Positions 11,000 through 22,059 of a DNA stretch of 64,000 nucleotides are shown in pieces (within the stretch, counting starts at the first letter, position 1; every line of letters starts with the position of its first letter). Under the pieces are notes generated by a model. The model saw nothing but the letters and a program-made list of their open reading frames with translations, searched no databases and was not told the DNA's origin. The position numbers and the translations under genes are program-made. Location: positions 28,750,540 to 28,814,539 of the forward strand of contig CM057233.1 of the NCBI GenBank assembly GCA_029891385.1, given 5' to 3'. This DNA comes from Erythroxylum novogranatense (taxonomy: Eukaryota > Streptophyta > Magnoliopsida > Malpighiales > Erythroxylaceae).

Positions 11000-13960
11000 G
11001 CACCATTGGTATTTGGACATGGATGCTCGCGTCACATGACGGAAACAAGTCTATGTTCTAGATCTTGACAAGAAAGGAGGATCAAGAACTTTTGGAGACA
11101 ACCGGCGGGGAAAGATAATCGGGTTTGGTAAGATTGGTAAGAATTCTATGCATGCATTAACAACGTACTACTAGTTGATGGTTTAAAGCATAACTTGATA
11201 AGTATTAGTCAATTATGTGATTACGGTTTTGAAGTTACTTTCAATCAAAAATTTTGTGAAGTCGAAACAAAGATGGTTCCATCTTCTTTTCACCAAAAGA
11301 CGAAACAATCTTTACAAAATTGATTTAGGCGATTTTCGGTCTCAAAATATTTCATGTTTTTATCTCATGAAGATGAAAGACTGATCCGCATAAAAACTAG
11401 GTCATGTCGGTTTTAAACATATTTCAAAACTTTTGAAACATGATTTGGTAAAAGGTTTGCCACAAATTCGTTTTGACAAAGATTTCTTTTGTGAAAGTTG
11501 TCGAGAAAGGAAACAAGTTAAAACCTCTTTCTCTTCAAAACATTTAAATAACGTCATCTAGACCACTTGAGTTGTTACATATGGACTTATTTGGTCCAAC
11601 AAGAACAATAAGTCTTGGTGGAAAGAAGTATGGACTTGTGATTGTTGATGATTTTACAAGGTTTTGTTGGATACTTTTCTATCACATAAAGATGAGTCTT
11701 TCAAGTGCTTTAGAAACCTTTCCATGAGGTTACAAAATGAAAAAGGAATGTCTATAGCCAGATAAGGAGTGATCATGGTGGAGAATTCAAAATGAGAAGT
11801 TTAGAGTATTCTCGAAGAAAATGGAATTTTCCATAACTTCTCGCCCCAAGGACTCCAGCAGAATGGAGTTGTTGAGAGGAAGAATAGGGCGATTCAAGAG
11901 ATGGCAAGAACAATCTTCAGGCGAGATGAATCTTCCTAAATACTTCAAGGCGAAGTCATCAATACAAAGATGCTACATTCGAGAATAGAGTGTTCTGCGA
12001 CCAATCTTGAAGAAAACTCCTATGAGTTGTGGAATGGAAGGAGACCAAACATTTCTTATTTCCATCCTTTAATTTGCAAATGCACTAGTCTCGAACACAA
12101 AGGAAGCTCTGGACAAATTTGATACAAAGACATTTTCAGAATTTTCTAGGCTATTCTCTCACTTCAAAGGCATTTAGAATCTTCAACCTCACCTCAAAGA
12201 CTGCATTGAAGAAACTATTCATGTTAAGTTCGATGATAGCTCTCAACCCAATAAGGAAGAGGAATCAAGAAGATGATCTTTATTCTGTTTTGACGTGCGG
12301 TGTAAGGAAGTATCTTCATCGAAACACCTCATGATGAAAAGATGACATTTCTAAAATTTTGAGTTAAAGAAAGATTGGAGATACAAAGCTTTCATCCCAA
12401 AGAGTCAATTATTGGAGAAACCTCGGAAGGTGTAAGAACAAGGTCCAAGTTCGGAAGAGAAGCCAACATGGCATTTATATCCAAGTAGAACCTAAGAAGA
12501 TTGATGAAGCTCTAAAAGATGAAGCATGGATATTAGCTATGCAAGAGGAGTTGAATCAATTCGGAGGAATAAAGTCGGTCTTTAGTTCCTAAACACGAAA
12601 AGAAATCCATTATTGGTACTAGATGGATATTCAAGAATAAGCTAGACGAATCGGGAAAAGTAAGTCGCAATAAGGCAAGATTAGTAGCACAAGGCTATAA
12701 TCGGCAGGAAGGAATAGACTACAATGAGACATATGCTCCGAGAGCAAGACTTGAAGCAATAAGGATCTGCTTGCATATGTTGTTTGCCATGACATAAAGC
12801 TTTTAGGATGGATGTAAAAGTGCATTTACGAGCGGTTTTATAGATGAAGAAGTCTATGTCAAGCAACCTCCTGGATTTGAGGATATAAAGTATCCAGATC
12901 ATGTCTCTGAGACTTCATAAAGCCTTATATGGACCAAACAGGCCCTAGAGCATGGTATGATCGTCTGAGCTCATTTCTTATAGGAAATGGATTTACTAGA
13001 GGTAAAGTAGACAAAACTCTTTTAGGAAGAACTTGAATAATGATTTTATTATTGTGCAAATCTATGTTGATGATATTATTTTGGAGCAACCTCAAAAAGG
13101 TTATGCATGAGCTTTAAAATATGATGAAAATGAATTTGAGATGAGCATGATGGGTGAGTTAAAATTCTTTCTTGGATTGCAAGTAAAGCAAACTAAGGAT
13201 AAGATTTTATCCATCAACAAAAATATGTCAAAGAATTGTTGTCTAAGTTTGATATATGCGATGTTAAAAGTATGTCTACACCGATGCATCCTTCAAACTT
13301 GTTGTCAAAAGACGAAAGTGGTAAGAAGGTGGATCAAACCCTATTTAGAGGATGATTGGTTCTTTGCTTTATCTTACTGACAAGTAGACCGACATTCTAT
13401 TAGGTGTATGCTTGTGTGCAAGGTTTCAGCCGATCTAGAGAATCTCATTACATTCTTTGAAAGCGAATTTTGAGATATCTCGCAGTACTCTTGATCTTTG
13501 CTTAATATATGAGAAAGGTAAAGATTTCAGGTTGAATGGATATTGCGATGCGGACTATGCGGTGATAGGATCGAAAGGAAGAGCACGAGTGGTGGTTGTC
13601 ACTTCCTTGGACCAAACACCGTGTCATGGTCAAGCAAGAGACAAAGCTCGATTGCATTATCAATGCGCAAGTGAATATATATCCGCCATGAGTTGTTGTT
13701 CACAATTGTTGTGGATCAAGTATCAATTGGAGGACTACTCAATACAAGAGGAAGAGATTCCAATATCTTGTGACAACACCAAAGCCATCGACTTGTCAAA
13801 GAATCCAATTCAACATTCAAGGGTGAAGCACATAGAAGTCGACATCATTTCTTGAGAGATTACGTTAGGAAGAAAGTCGCTCTACAATTTGTGGAAGCGA
13901 AATATCGATTGGCGGATATCTTCACAAAACCACTAAGTGAAGATCGCTTAAAGAAATCGA
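11000..13960 (+). pseudogene. Pol of the SIRE-like element (protease, integrase, RT, RNase H), heavily frameshifted
   Basis: Blocks colinear with the copy at 61640-64000 can be followed throughout. Pre-integrase: LVDGLKHNLISISQLC near 11170-11220. Integrase: MDLFGPTRTISLGGKKYGL at 11581, SDHGGE near 11770, QQNGVVERK near 11850. [11 protein letters not shown] near 12680, and catalytic YVDD at 13063-13074. RNase H: GELKFFLGLQVKQT at 13153, GYCDADYA near 13538, SCDNTKAIDLSKNPIQHSRVKHIE at 13768-13840. The coding strand is open only in pieces of 60-130 codons. Many breaks occur where the sister copy has CTG or CAG and this one has CG, so part of the damage may be consensus error. Confidence 0.88.
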
Positions 13961-13999
13961 CGCAACCTCAATATGACAAGACAGATAGATGGCGAGTTA

Positions 14000-16610
14000 A
14001 TGATTGATCATCGATTTTCAAAAGAAAAGACAATGAAACGGTGGAGTTAAACGGCGTTGACGGTTTTAGACTTAAAACTTCTTTCACAAGGAAAAGTTTT
14101 AGAGGGAAAAAGGCTATCAGATCATCGAGAAGTACAATCGTTCTAGAATTTGCAATAAAATCCCTAAAACTGACTTTTGGGATTCCTACCAAATTCAAAA
14201 ATTGCTAGTTCTATGAAATCTCTCTGAAAAATCTTCAAGCAAGTTCCTATTCAACAGAATCAGCAATATGTATGTCAAGTCTATTTTGCGAGTTGATCCA
14301 GGATCAGGATGGGAAGATTGGTAAACTTCAAGAACTAAGAAAAGAACAGATGGATATAGATAGGAGATAATGGCGGATGGAGAAACTTCTTTCAAATACG
14401 AGATGAAGTCTATCTCCAAGAAATTTATGAGTTACGGAAAATACTAAATCGATAGATGATACAATCGTGTCATATGTAGACACACACTCTGTTATTGTAA
14501 CAAAGGAGTTCTTGGAGAAAGTTCTTGAATGTCCAATGGATGGAGTTCAACCCACTAATATGGTGAAATGGATGACAAAGCTCAAGATGAGCGAAGATGA
14601 AGTTAGTCGTCAACTCTATGGACACTGATAACCCAATGAAAGGAGAGCCTCTTGGCTGGTACCAAAGGCAAGGGTATTGTTCACGATTCTATGGATCAGT
14701 ATCTTATCGAGAATAGGTTCAAGACATCGTCACTACCTGGATGAACAATGCATCTTTCATCTTCTAAATCATCACCCAATAGATTTAACATATTTGATTT
14801 TTCAGACATGGTAAAATCTATAAAGGATACAAACACCATCCTTATGGGATCTTGTTGACAAGAGTGTTCAAAGAATCGGCATTAGATTGGAAAGGGAATC
14901 GAGACGGAAGATAGTGTCAAAAGCTATATAGATTCAACAACTGCTAAAATGGGTGCGAGATTTCGGACAAAAAGGAGCGAAGCACCAAGGAAAGCAACAA
15001 CCGAGGGGAGCCTATACCAAGAAATCCTCTATAAAGGAGAGAAGATCACTCTCGTGAATCAAAGTCAAGAAGTGTTCGATTTTTGAATCGAGGAGACTTG
15101 AGCGTAAAGGAAACCTCGGTGAGTGACATTCCTAAGCAAGCAAGAAGGTCACCGTAAGTAAAGCCATGCGACATAAAGAAGCCATCCATCCGAGATTCAA
15201 GCCAATCAAAGCATTATGAGCGACGAGATCAAAAGCTACAAAATCACTATCATCAATCCTTGAGAAAGATTGAAAACTCGGTCTCAAGGAAATGGAGGAA
15301 AAGGAAGAAGAAGAACTGAAAAGAAGAAAGCACAATCAAGAGGTCACCAAGGTTAAATAAAATGAGTGCGAGAAAGAAGAAAGTCCAACAACGAGACAAA
15401 GTCTAAGAAGGCAAGGCAAGAAGAGATCATTGTTGACACTTCTGTAAAAGTCTGCTTTGTAAGTCTTTGTTAGTCTTTGTTGATTCTGCTGAAGTTAATA
15501 TGGAAGCTGCTACTGAAGCAATTGTGGAAACTGTTACGGGTAATATTAAGGATTCTCACAAAGTTCTTAATAATCCAATTTTTGAAGAAGTAGTTCCTAC
15601 TACTTTTCAGTCTACACTTGTCCACAAACAAGTTGCTACTCATGTTATGGGTAAGAAGGCTACTCAAAAAGTTGTGAGTGTGATGACTAATGTTCCATCC
15701 AAGTATTTAATTGTTCAAAGAGAAAGTTGGGAACACAGATTGGTTGTAATAGAGGAGAAGAAGACCAAGTCTGTCATCATCCGAGACAAACCAAAGAGAT
15801 ATGTGAAAGCCTTCTTCAAATCAGTTGAATATGATAATGGCATTTTACATCATGCTGGATAGGGGTTACAAAAATTTCTATGATCAACTGAAGAGAGTTG
15901 GAAGAGAACCATATCCACCAGAGCCATTTGGAGAGCGTCTCACTTCTTATCCTATACTGAACATTACAATAATCAAGGTGGTACCTGATCTTCAACCACC
16001 AAATTTTGTTGAACTCAAGTATGAGAAGCTGAAGCTAAAAGTTCAACCAGAGCCAGTTGTGGATGACATGACTTCTGATCAAATTGAAGAGGCGATAAAA
16101 TTGATTGATGAAGCATGTGAAGAGAAAAGGTGGAAATTCTATCTGCGTATATCAAGATCGAGGACCAAGCCTAACTAAGGCTAAGCAGAGGATCCACGAG
16201 GAGGACTATCGAGAAAGGGTCGATTGTTACATTACGATTGGCAACTCGAATGTTGTTATACTATTTTACGAACATTCTGCGAAATCGACCTCGTGGGAGA
16301 TCACCTCAATTCGAAGCTATGCCATGGTTGGAAGCACTTATCAGCGTATACATGATTCCTATGATCTTGATATTCATGAACAAGTGTATTTGTTCCTCCA
16401 CCTCTCCTACAAATCATTGAAACAAATGTCTTTAACAAGGAAGCTTATACAACAACGGTGGCTATCGTTGAAAAGCAAGTTGTTGAGGCAGAATCCTCGA
16501 TTGCAGATGAATCATCGACTTTAAAGAAGCATGTTGAAACTTGATAAGGATATGAAGAAGATTAAGAAGATGCTGAAAAAGTTGGTGAAGCAGATTGAGA
16601 AATAATTTTT
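14000..16610 (+). pseudogene. Post-pol region with accessory (env-position) ORF remnant
   Basis: This 2.6 kb lies between RNase H and the polypurine tract, where Sireviruses may carry an extra ORF. Readable pieces are 14440-14640 (YVDTHSVIVTKEFLEKVLE, then MVKWMTKLKMSEDEVS) and 15467-16180. The latter gives 131 codons (TEAIVETVTGNIKDSHKV, PSKYLIVQRESWEHRL), then after a shift RGYKNFYDQLKRVGREPYPPEP and a charged Glu/Lys-rich segment (IEEAIKLIDEACEEKRWK). I see no signal peptide, transmembrane helix or coiled coil that would prove an envelope function. I do not recognise the protein family, and position alone suggests the env-like label. Confidence 0.5.
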
Positions 16611-16743
16611 TGATCAATAACAAATAGGGGAGAAGGAGAAGGAAGAAATCAATTTGGAAGGATAAGCGAAGTTATTTTTTATCTCAATATACGTATAATT
16701 GATACTTTTATATTTCTCTAATTCACAAGTATTTGTTATCATC

Positions 16744-16754
16744 AAAGGGGAGAA
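16744..16754 (+). other. Polypurine tract of the SIRE-like element
   Basis: AAAGGGGAGAA immediately precedes the TGTTAAGTC start of the 3' LTR. Confidence 0.88.
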
Positions 16755-17922
16755 TGTTAAGTCAAACCGGACTTCACGTATTAAATAATTTTGATAATAA
16801 ACAAAGAGAAATATACAAATGAAAAGTAGATGGATGCATAAAAGGAAAAGCGAGCGGAAGAATAATGATGAAGAAAAGCGAAGGAAGAAAAAGCGAGCGG
16901 AAGAATAATGAGCGGAAGAATAATGAGCGGAAGAAAAAGCGAAGGAAGAAAAAGCGATGAAAAGCGAGCGGAAGAATAATGAGCGGAAGAAAAGCGAAAG
17001 AAAAAAAGCATAAGGAAAAGTAGGCGGAAGAATAATGAGCGGAAGAATAATGAAGGAAGAAAAAGCATAAGGAAGCGAGCGGAAGAATAATGAGCGGAAG
17101 AAAAGCGAAGGAAGAAAAATGAAGGAAAAGCAGGCGGAAGAATATCGGCGGAAGCTTTACTAAGAGAAAAGCGAGGCGATACAAAAATCGACGGAAGCTT
17201 TACTAAAGAAAAGCGAGACCATACAAAAATCGAGCGGAAGCTTTACGAAGAAAGAAAAGCAATCTACAAGAATCGATGTAAGAAAGAAACATCGTTTAAG
17301 GCGATTCTGAGTTAAACTAAATAACCGTTTCTTTAAAGATTCAAGAAGATATTCAAGAAAGCGATTGAAGACACGATTATAAATAAGAGTCGAGATTGAA
17401 GTAAAAGCGACTTTTGAGAAAAGTGAATGAAACTCGAGTATTCAAACATCGACTATCGAGAAAAATTGTGAACTATTTTTCGAGTGTACATTATTAAGAG
17501 CAACTCTTTTGTAAAAGCTCTTTATTAGTTTTCATTTTGAAAAGTGTTACAGGTAGCTGAAGAGGCTAAGAGTAAAGAATACTTGTTGTTAAGAGACTGA
17601 AGAGGCTCGGTCAAAGAATACTTGTAAGCAGTTTGGAGATAGTGAAATCTCGGAAGGATATCGAGGAATGGGCGTAGCCACGGTTTGGGGTGAACCGGGA
17701 TAAATTGTGTGTTTCTCTCTAACTCTTACTTTACTTAAATCGTAGTTCTCATTATTATCAAAGGTTTTCAAACTAGTCAAGAATTGATTTAAGATAAGTT
17801 TTCTGAAAGAACAAGCAATTGTTATTGAAGGGATTAACGAAAAGTTTATCACAATTCAACCCCCCCTTCTTGTGTATCTTGATCATATTATTACTCAATA
17901 TATTAACGTGTGATTTACTTCA
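16755..17922 (+). mobile_element. 3' LTR of the SIRE-like element (1168 bp)
   Basis: Starts TGTTAAGTCAAACC and ends GATTTACTTCA, colinear with the 5' LTR. It carries the same purine-rich array (16850-17240) with more CGAGCGG units where the 5' LTR reads CAGACGG. Differences from the 5' LTR cluster at CAG/CTG positions. Confidence 0.92.
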
Positions 17923-18822
17923 GTTTTGTTCACGGTGTAAACCGTTTTGTTTATGGAACTCTCGAGCCATTTGTTTGTGCATTGCATCTTGGAATTATCA
18001 AATATGTTGCATAAATTGAGTGTTTTGTATTGATGATTAAATGAATATGCTTGTGATGTGATGATATTTTTGATTATAAGTTTTGAGTTTGAATTGCGAA
18101 TTTGACAGAGAATTTGAAAACAAAGTATTTTATGAAATTATCAAGATTTTTATATAACAAATGAACATTTCAACAGTTTTGCTTATTGAATTTGAAAATA
18201 TGTGGCATGGATTTCAATTTGAACTTTACAATAGTTTTTGTTTGTTTTCGGTTATAAACTTGTTACCCACGAGCTATAAGCTCACCCCCCCCCCCCTCTC
18301 ATCCCCATCTCCAGGTATCGAGCAGGAGATCGGATGAAAGATAGTCAAGGCTTTTGATTGATTTTTGCATATCTTGTATTTTGAGTAGTTTGGTTTTTAG
18401 TATCGTTTTGGGTATATGGCTTGGAATGTCATTAATGTATTATTGGCACTTATTTCATTGATGTATATGAATTATGAATTTATGTATGAAATTGAGTTAT
18501 AAATTTGTGTATGATTATGGGATATGAATTATGATTGTATATGAATATGATTGGTTTAATCTAAGGTTTCCAACTCGATAGTTTTCATAAGATATAAGTT
18601 TTCAGATGTCGGAAAGTTGTTTGCTTTGATTCTGAACCAATTCGATTCGTTTTCGATTCTTTCACTTTATGTTTTGAATTCCTTCGCTTTGTTTACGATC
18701 CGTTTTTCGTTTCTCCGATTGGGGTCCGGTTCTCAGATCGGGTCCCAACAATGTTATTTTCGTTATTAATTTTGATATAATTTCTTATAATTTTATAATA
18801 ATTAAATTTAATTGTTTACTAG

Positions 18823-19093
18823 GAGTCTTAGTAGCACAAGTTGTTCAAATGATCCAATTGTCATTGATAATATTGATGTTTTGGCAGATTGAGTTTCTGA
18901 AGAACCTAATTTGGTTGATTTGAGTGATTTGAATTTGGAAGATAATCTTGGATGGAAAGCATTGACATGTCATTTGGTGCATTAAATTTGAATGATAATG
19001 ATGATGAAACTTCTCTCAATGATGAGGATTTTGTACCACATGATTACTGGGGTCAATGCAGTTCTATCAGATTTCCTCCAATTGACGATTGAA
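18823..19093 (+). pseudogene. C-terminal tail of the split hAT transposase
   Basis: After an intron-like stretch ending TTTACTAG, the frame reads SLSSTSCSNDPIVIDNIDVL, a stop, then SEEPNLVDLSDLNLEDNLGW. An acidic tail of this type (DPI...DID...EEP) normally follows the dimerisation domain of plant hAT transposases, which here ends at 5186. The two are separated only by the solo LTR with its ATGTT duplication, so they were once one gene and the LTR landed in the last intron. An in-frame stop and later frame changes show it is dead. Confidence 0.65.
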
Positions 19094-19683
19094 TTCCAGA
19101 TTTTTATTCCTCTTCTTTAAATTTTAATTATATTTGATGTTTATGTTAAATTCTATATATGTAATGTAACTGTAATGTTTTTGTTTCAAGTTTAACTACA
19201 ACTTGATTGTTCATTCGTCATCAACTCTTTTTTAATATTTATTTTTCTTTTTATCGGTTGTTTTGAATATTTTAATGTAATATTATTTATTAAAATGATG
19301 AAATTGTATTATTGTAATATTTTAAATACTTTGTATTATTCTTAATGTTATTATGGCATGATGATGATTGTCTTTGTTTATATTAATTGTGGTTATTATT
19401 TATATGTAAAATATTTAAAATTATTGTTATTTCATATTCATTGTCATTATTATTTATTATTAAGATTTTTAAAATATGGTTGATGTATCTGATAAACTAG
19501 TAAAGTGTGTACAATTGTATAATATACTAATATGGACTATTTTGTAATTTTTAAAATTTTAGGGACTATTTCATAATTTTAAAAATTTTTCTAAAAGATA
19601 CCGGTATCGATTAATATCAGCCTGCTCCTGCAGCAGTTAATCCGACAAACCGAGCAGAGCGCGATATGGTATTCATAACATTG
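19094..19683 (+). mobile_element. 3' subterminal region and terminus of the hAT transposon
   Basis: AT-rich sequence ending GTATTCATAACATTG at 19683, the reverse complement of a hAT-style terminal CAATGTTATGAATAC. The last 370 bp (19313-19683) is closely similar to 35228-35597, the 3' end of the MITE downstream of WOX1, which independently fixes the terminus through its own 8-bp duplication. The element's 5' end is outside the window. Confidence 0.7.
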
Positions 19684-20061
19684 TTTTCAATTGTTGAATG
19701 GACATACTTTATATTTTTTATTTTAAGGAACAATTCTATTATTTAGTTTAAAATAAACTCACTTTTTTATTATGTATCGCTCAACATTAATTTATTAATT
19801 TTATAGTAATTGTTGTTAAGTGACAGCAATTTTAACATATATATTATTTAATTGATTTTTAGTTAAAAAAACAGATGTGAGTTACTTTTTCTTCTTCCAT
19901 TGACTCGTTCTTCGTCGTCCCTTAGTTGACTGTCCACTGCCTATACGCGGTCTCTCACCGCTACCACCGCCACCAGCAGTCACAGTTGAGGTCGTTATGT
20001 GCTCATTATTGCATATTTTCTTCTTCTTTTTTTTTTGGGACAAAGCATTCTTATTCGAAGC
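19684..20061. other. Short non-TE or unassigned stretch
   Basis: Between the hAT terminus and an inverted hAT-like terminus. On the minus strand a 65-codon frame (19882-20079) ends in a Gly- and Lys/Arg-rich tail (TAGGGGSGERPRIGSGQS, then WKKKK). It has no recognisable domain and its first codons overlap the inverted terminus, so I do not call a gene. Confidence 0.4.
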
Positions 20062-20990
20062 CAATGTTGTGAATGTCATAGTGAACTTAGTATCGAATTG
20101 GATTATAATATAGTACTATTTCAGTTCCCACCAATATTAGATACTAAAGTAATTTTTAAATTTATGAAATAGTTTTGAAATTTTAAAATTTGTAAATAAC
20201 TTATTTTCATATTGTACAGTTGTACTATATATTTTTAACATTATCTTCAAAATAAAAATAATAAATAAAAGTATTTAAAATATTACAATTTCAATTTTAT
20301 TATATAATAAACAATAATTACATAAAAGTATCCAATAAAAATTATAATAAATATCTTTAACTCTCAAATTATTATAATTTACCACAAGAGTTTGTGATAA
20401 GGAAACAATCAAGTAAAATTGAAACATGAAACAAAAACATATATTATTTAATCTACTATCAATTAAATATATTATATATTTAATTAATTAAAATTAATTA
20501 TTAGTAAAATTATAAATATCTTAATTTAATAAAATATATAATTAATTTAATAATTATTAATAAATATACTTAAATTTAAAATATTTTTAAAATATATATT
20601 TCAAATAAATTTGATTTAATAATTAAAATATATAATAAATATTATTTTATAAATAATAATTTTAAATTATTTATTTTAAAATAAAATATTTTATCATTAC
20701 TTTATTAATAAATATTGTATAAATGATTAAAATAAATTTAAGTAAAATAATTTATTTTAGATTTTATTTAATGTATAATTATTATTAGTAATACAATATT
20801 TATTTTATTTTAAATAAAAAATTAAAAAATCACAATAAAAATTTAACTAAATATCAAATTAAAAAAGATTTAAAAAAAGGAAAAGGAAGAAGGTGGAAAT
20901 TATTATTTTTATTTCACTTCTTTCCACGTGACAGAACCTGAAACGAAAATAAGCTATCTGAGGACGATGTGTCCAAAAGAATTCATAAAT
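20062..20990 (-). mobile_element. Probable inverted hAT-related copy or fragment, very AT-rich
   Basis: CAATGTTGTGAATG at 20062 matches the hAT terminus CAATGTTATGAATAC in 12 of the first 14 positions or so. The reverse complement of 20140-20350 resembles the hAT 3' subterminal block at 19313-19600. The right end is not identifiable: no matching second terminus or 8-bp duplication was seen before the Tat insertion site. The 20350-20870 part is simple AT-rich DNA with nothing coding. Confidence 0.45.
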
Positions 20991-20995
20991 ATCTC

Positions 20996-21388
20996 TGGTT
21001 CTGGGATTAAATTTGAAGCGATTGTTGCCATTCTGATCCATGATCCCTATACTCATTGAAGTGGTTCCAACGTAAAATCACTGCAAAACAAGGAAGGCTT
21101 GTCGGGGTTGTGTCCCGAGTAGCCCTCAAGCCTTCAGTAAGTCTTTTGATGAAGGTGAGATAAAATCGATCGAGAAAAGCAACTAGGTTATGTTTTGTTA
21201 CCTTGATTATGAGAGAAAATTACCTTATATATGATTCGTAGCTAGGTTTAGGTTTTACGTGTTTGCATGGGATATTACCTTCGCTAATGGGCCGTGAATA
21301 TATGGGTTAGACCACTGGTTAAGCCTTAGGTGTAAGGCGATCGATTGGCCCGTGAGGCGGATTTGGACCCAATGTTGCCGACCATCCA
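20996..21388 (-). mobile_element. 3' LTR of the Tat element (393 bp)
   Basis: Plus-strand reading starts TGGTTCTGGG and ends GACCATCCA. Immediately to its right the minus strand carries the polypurine tract GTAGGGGTTTA. It aligns end to end with 30757-31146. Differences include CATTCTGATCC here against CATTCGATCC there. Confidence 0.9.
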
Positions 21389-21936
21389 TAAACCCCTACT
21401 CCTCGAGTGCGAGCGGAGAGAAGGGTCGAGGAGTGTGTTATTATAGCTCGTCGGTCATTCCATAGTAGCGTAAATGGGACTGACTCGTAATGTGGCCGAT
21501 CGGTTAGTCTTTGGCCTTGTAGCCGGTGGCAGAGGCGGCTCGGTTAGGTCGGTCGGTCGAGGTTTTGAGTTATAGTCCGTCGAAGATAGCTCGGGGTTGG
21601 CCTAGTTGGTAGGATATTGACGGGTAGTGTGTGACCACTCGCGTTGGGGTCGATCGGTTGATTGTCCCCGACCGGTGAGTGCGGACGGGTTTTGCACGAT
21701 AGCCGCGCTCGAGCGTGGGAAAGAGTGTGGAGCATTTATTTTTGACGCGTGCTCTCGGCGGTATGCGAGAATCAAACGATCGTCCTTATGACTATTGCTC
21801 ATTGTCCCACACGTCTCTTGATTTGTCTTACGGTAACCCTAGCTCCCATGGCTCGGATCGCGCCACATGTTCAAGTGAAACTCTGGATTTTATCCACGTG
21901 TTGGACTTCGATTGGATGGCGGTTGGAGCTTCTCCC

Positions 21937-21943
21937 TATAAAT
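21937..21943 (+). promoter_or_regulatory. TATA-like box upstream of the antisense ORF
   Basis: TATAAAT in the context TCTCCCTATAAATGACC, followed about 30 bp later by a pyrimidine-rich TTCTTCACTCTCG stretch that would suit a transcription start. It lies inside the Tat element on the strand opposite gag-pol. It is the only clear TATA motif in this otherwise GC-rich segment. Confidence 0.45.
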
Positions 21944-22059
21944 GACCTTGGCCGACAGACGATTTGCTTTTCTTCACTCTCGTTTCATTCTCGCTATTTT
22001 CTTGCTTCTTCGCATTTTCTTGCTCTCGGCCAAAGCTTTCTTTGGCGTTCATGAACCCC

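Larger units (their letters stand above)
8120..17922 (+). mobile_element. SIRE/Maximus-like Ty1/copia element, full length but decayed (9.8 kb)
   Basis: Two similar LTRs (8120-9292 and 16755-17922) flank a PBS, gag, pol, a long post-pol region and a polypurine tract. The gag N-terminus (VTRPPAFNGEDYHYWKDRM) and the long region after RNase H, where Sireviruses keep an extra or env-like ORF, support the SIRE/Maximus lineage. Flanking 5-mers are ATTTT (8115-8119) and GTTTT (17923-17927), a target duplication with one change; the left copy follows TC, so CG-to-CA deamination would explain it. The element sits inside the solo LTR above. Its frames are broken many times, often at CAG/CTG sites. Confidence 0.9.
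5192..18750. mobile_element. Gypsy-type solo LTR (about 3.75 kb), interrupted by a SIRE-like copia
   Basis: Flanked by a perfect 5-bp duplication, ATGTT at 5187-5191 and 18751-18755. Termini are inverted: TATTGGACCCC at the left (a G-to-A variant of TGTTGGACCCC) and GGGTCCCAACA at the right. After removing the 9.8 kb copia insert, 3.75 kb remains, with no protein-coding similarity, PBS or polypurine tract that I can see; a solo LTR is the simplest reading. The right part contains CCCACGAGCTATAAGCTCAC, and a closely similar stretch occurs in the solo LTR at 57691-60003, so the two are related. The 5192-8114 part holds only the 24-bp minisatellite and low-complexity purine runs. Confidence 0.75.

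Noticed and set aside
19882..20079. Minus-strand 65-codon frame with Gly-rich and Lys-rich text
   Set aside because: Overlaps the inverted hAT terminus and has no family match I can name; too short and compositionally biased to call.
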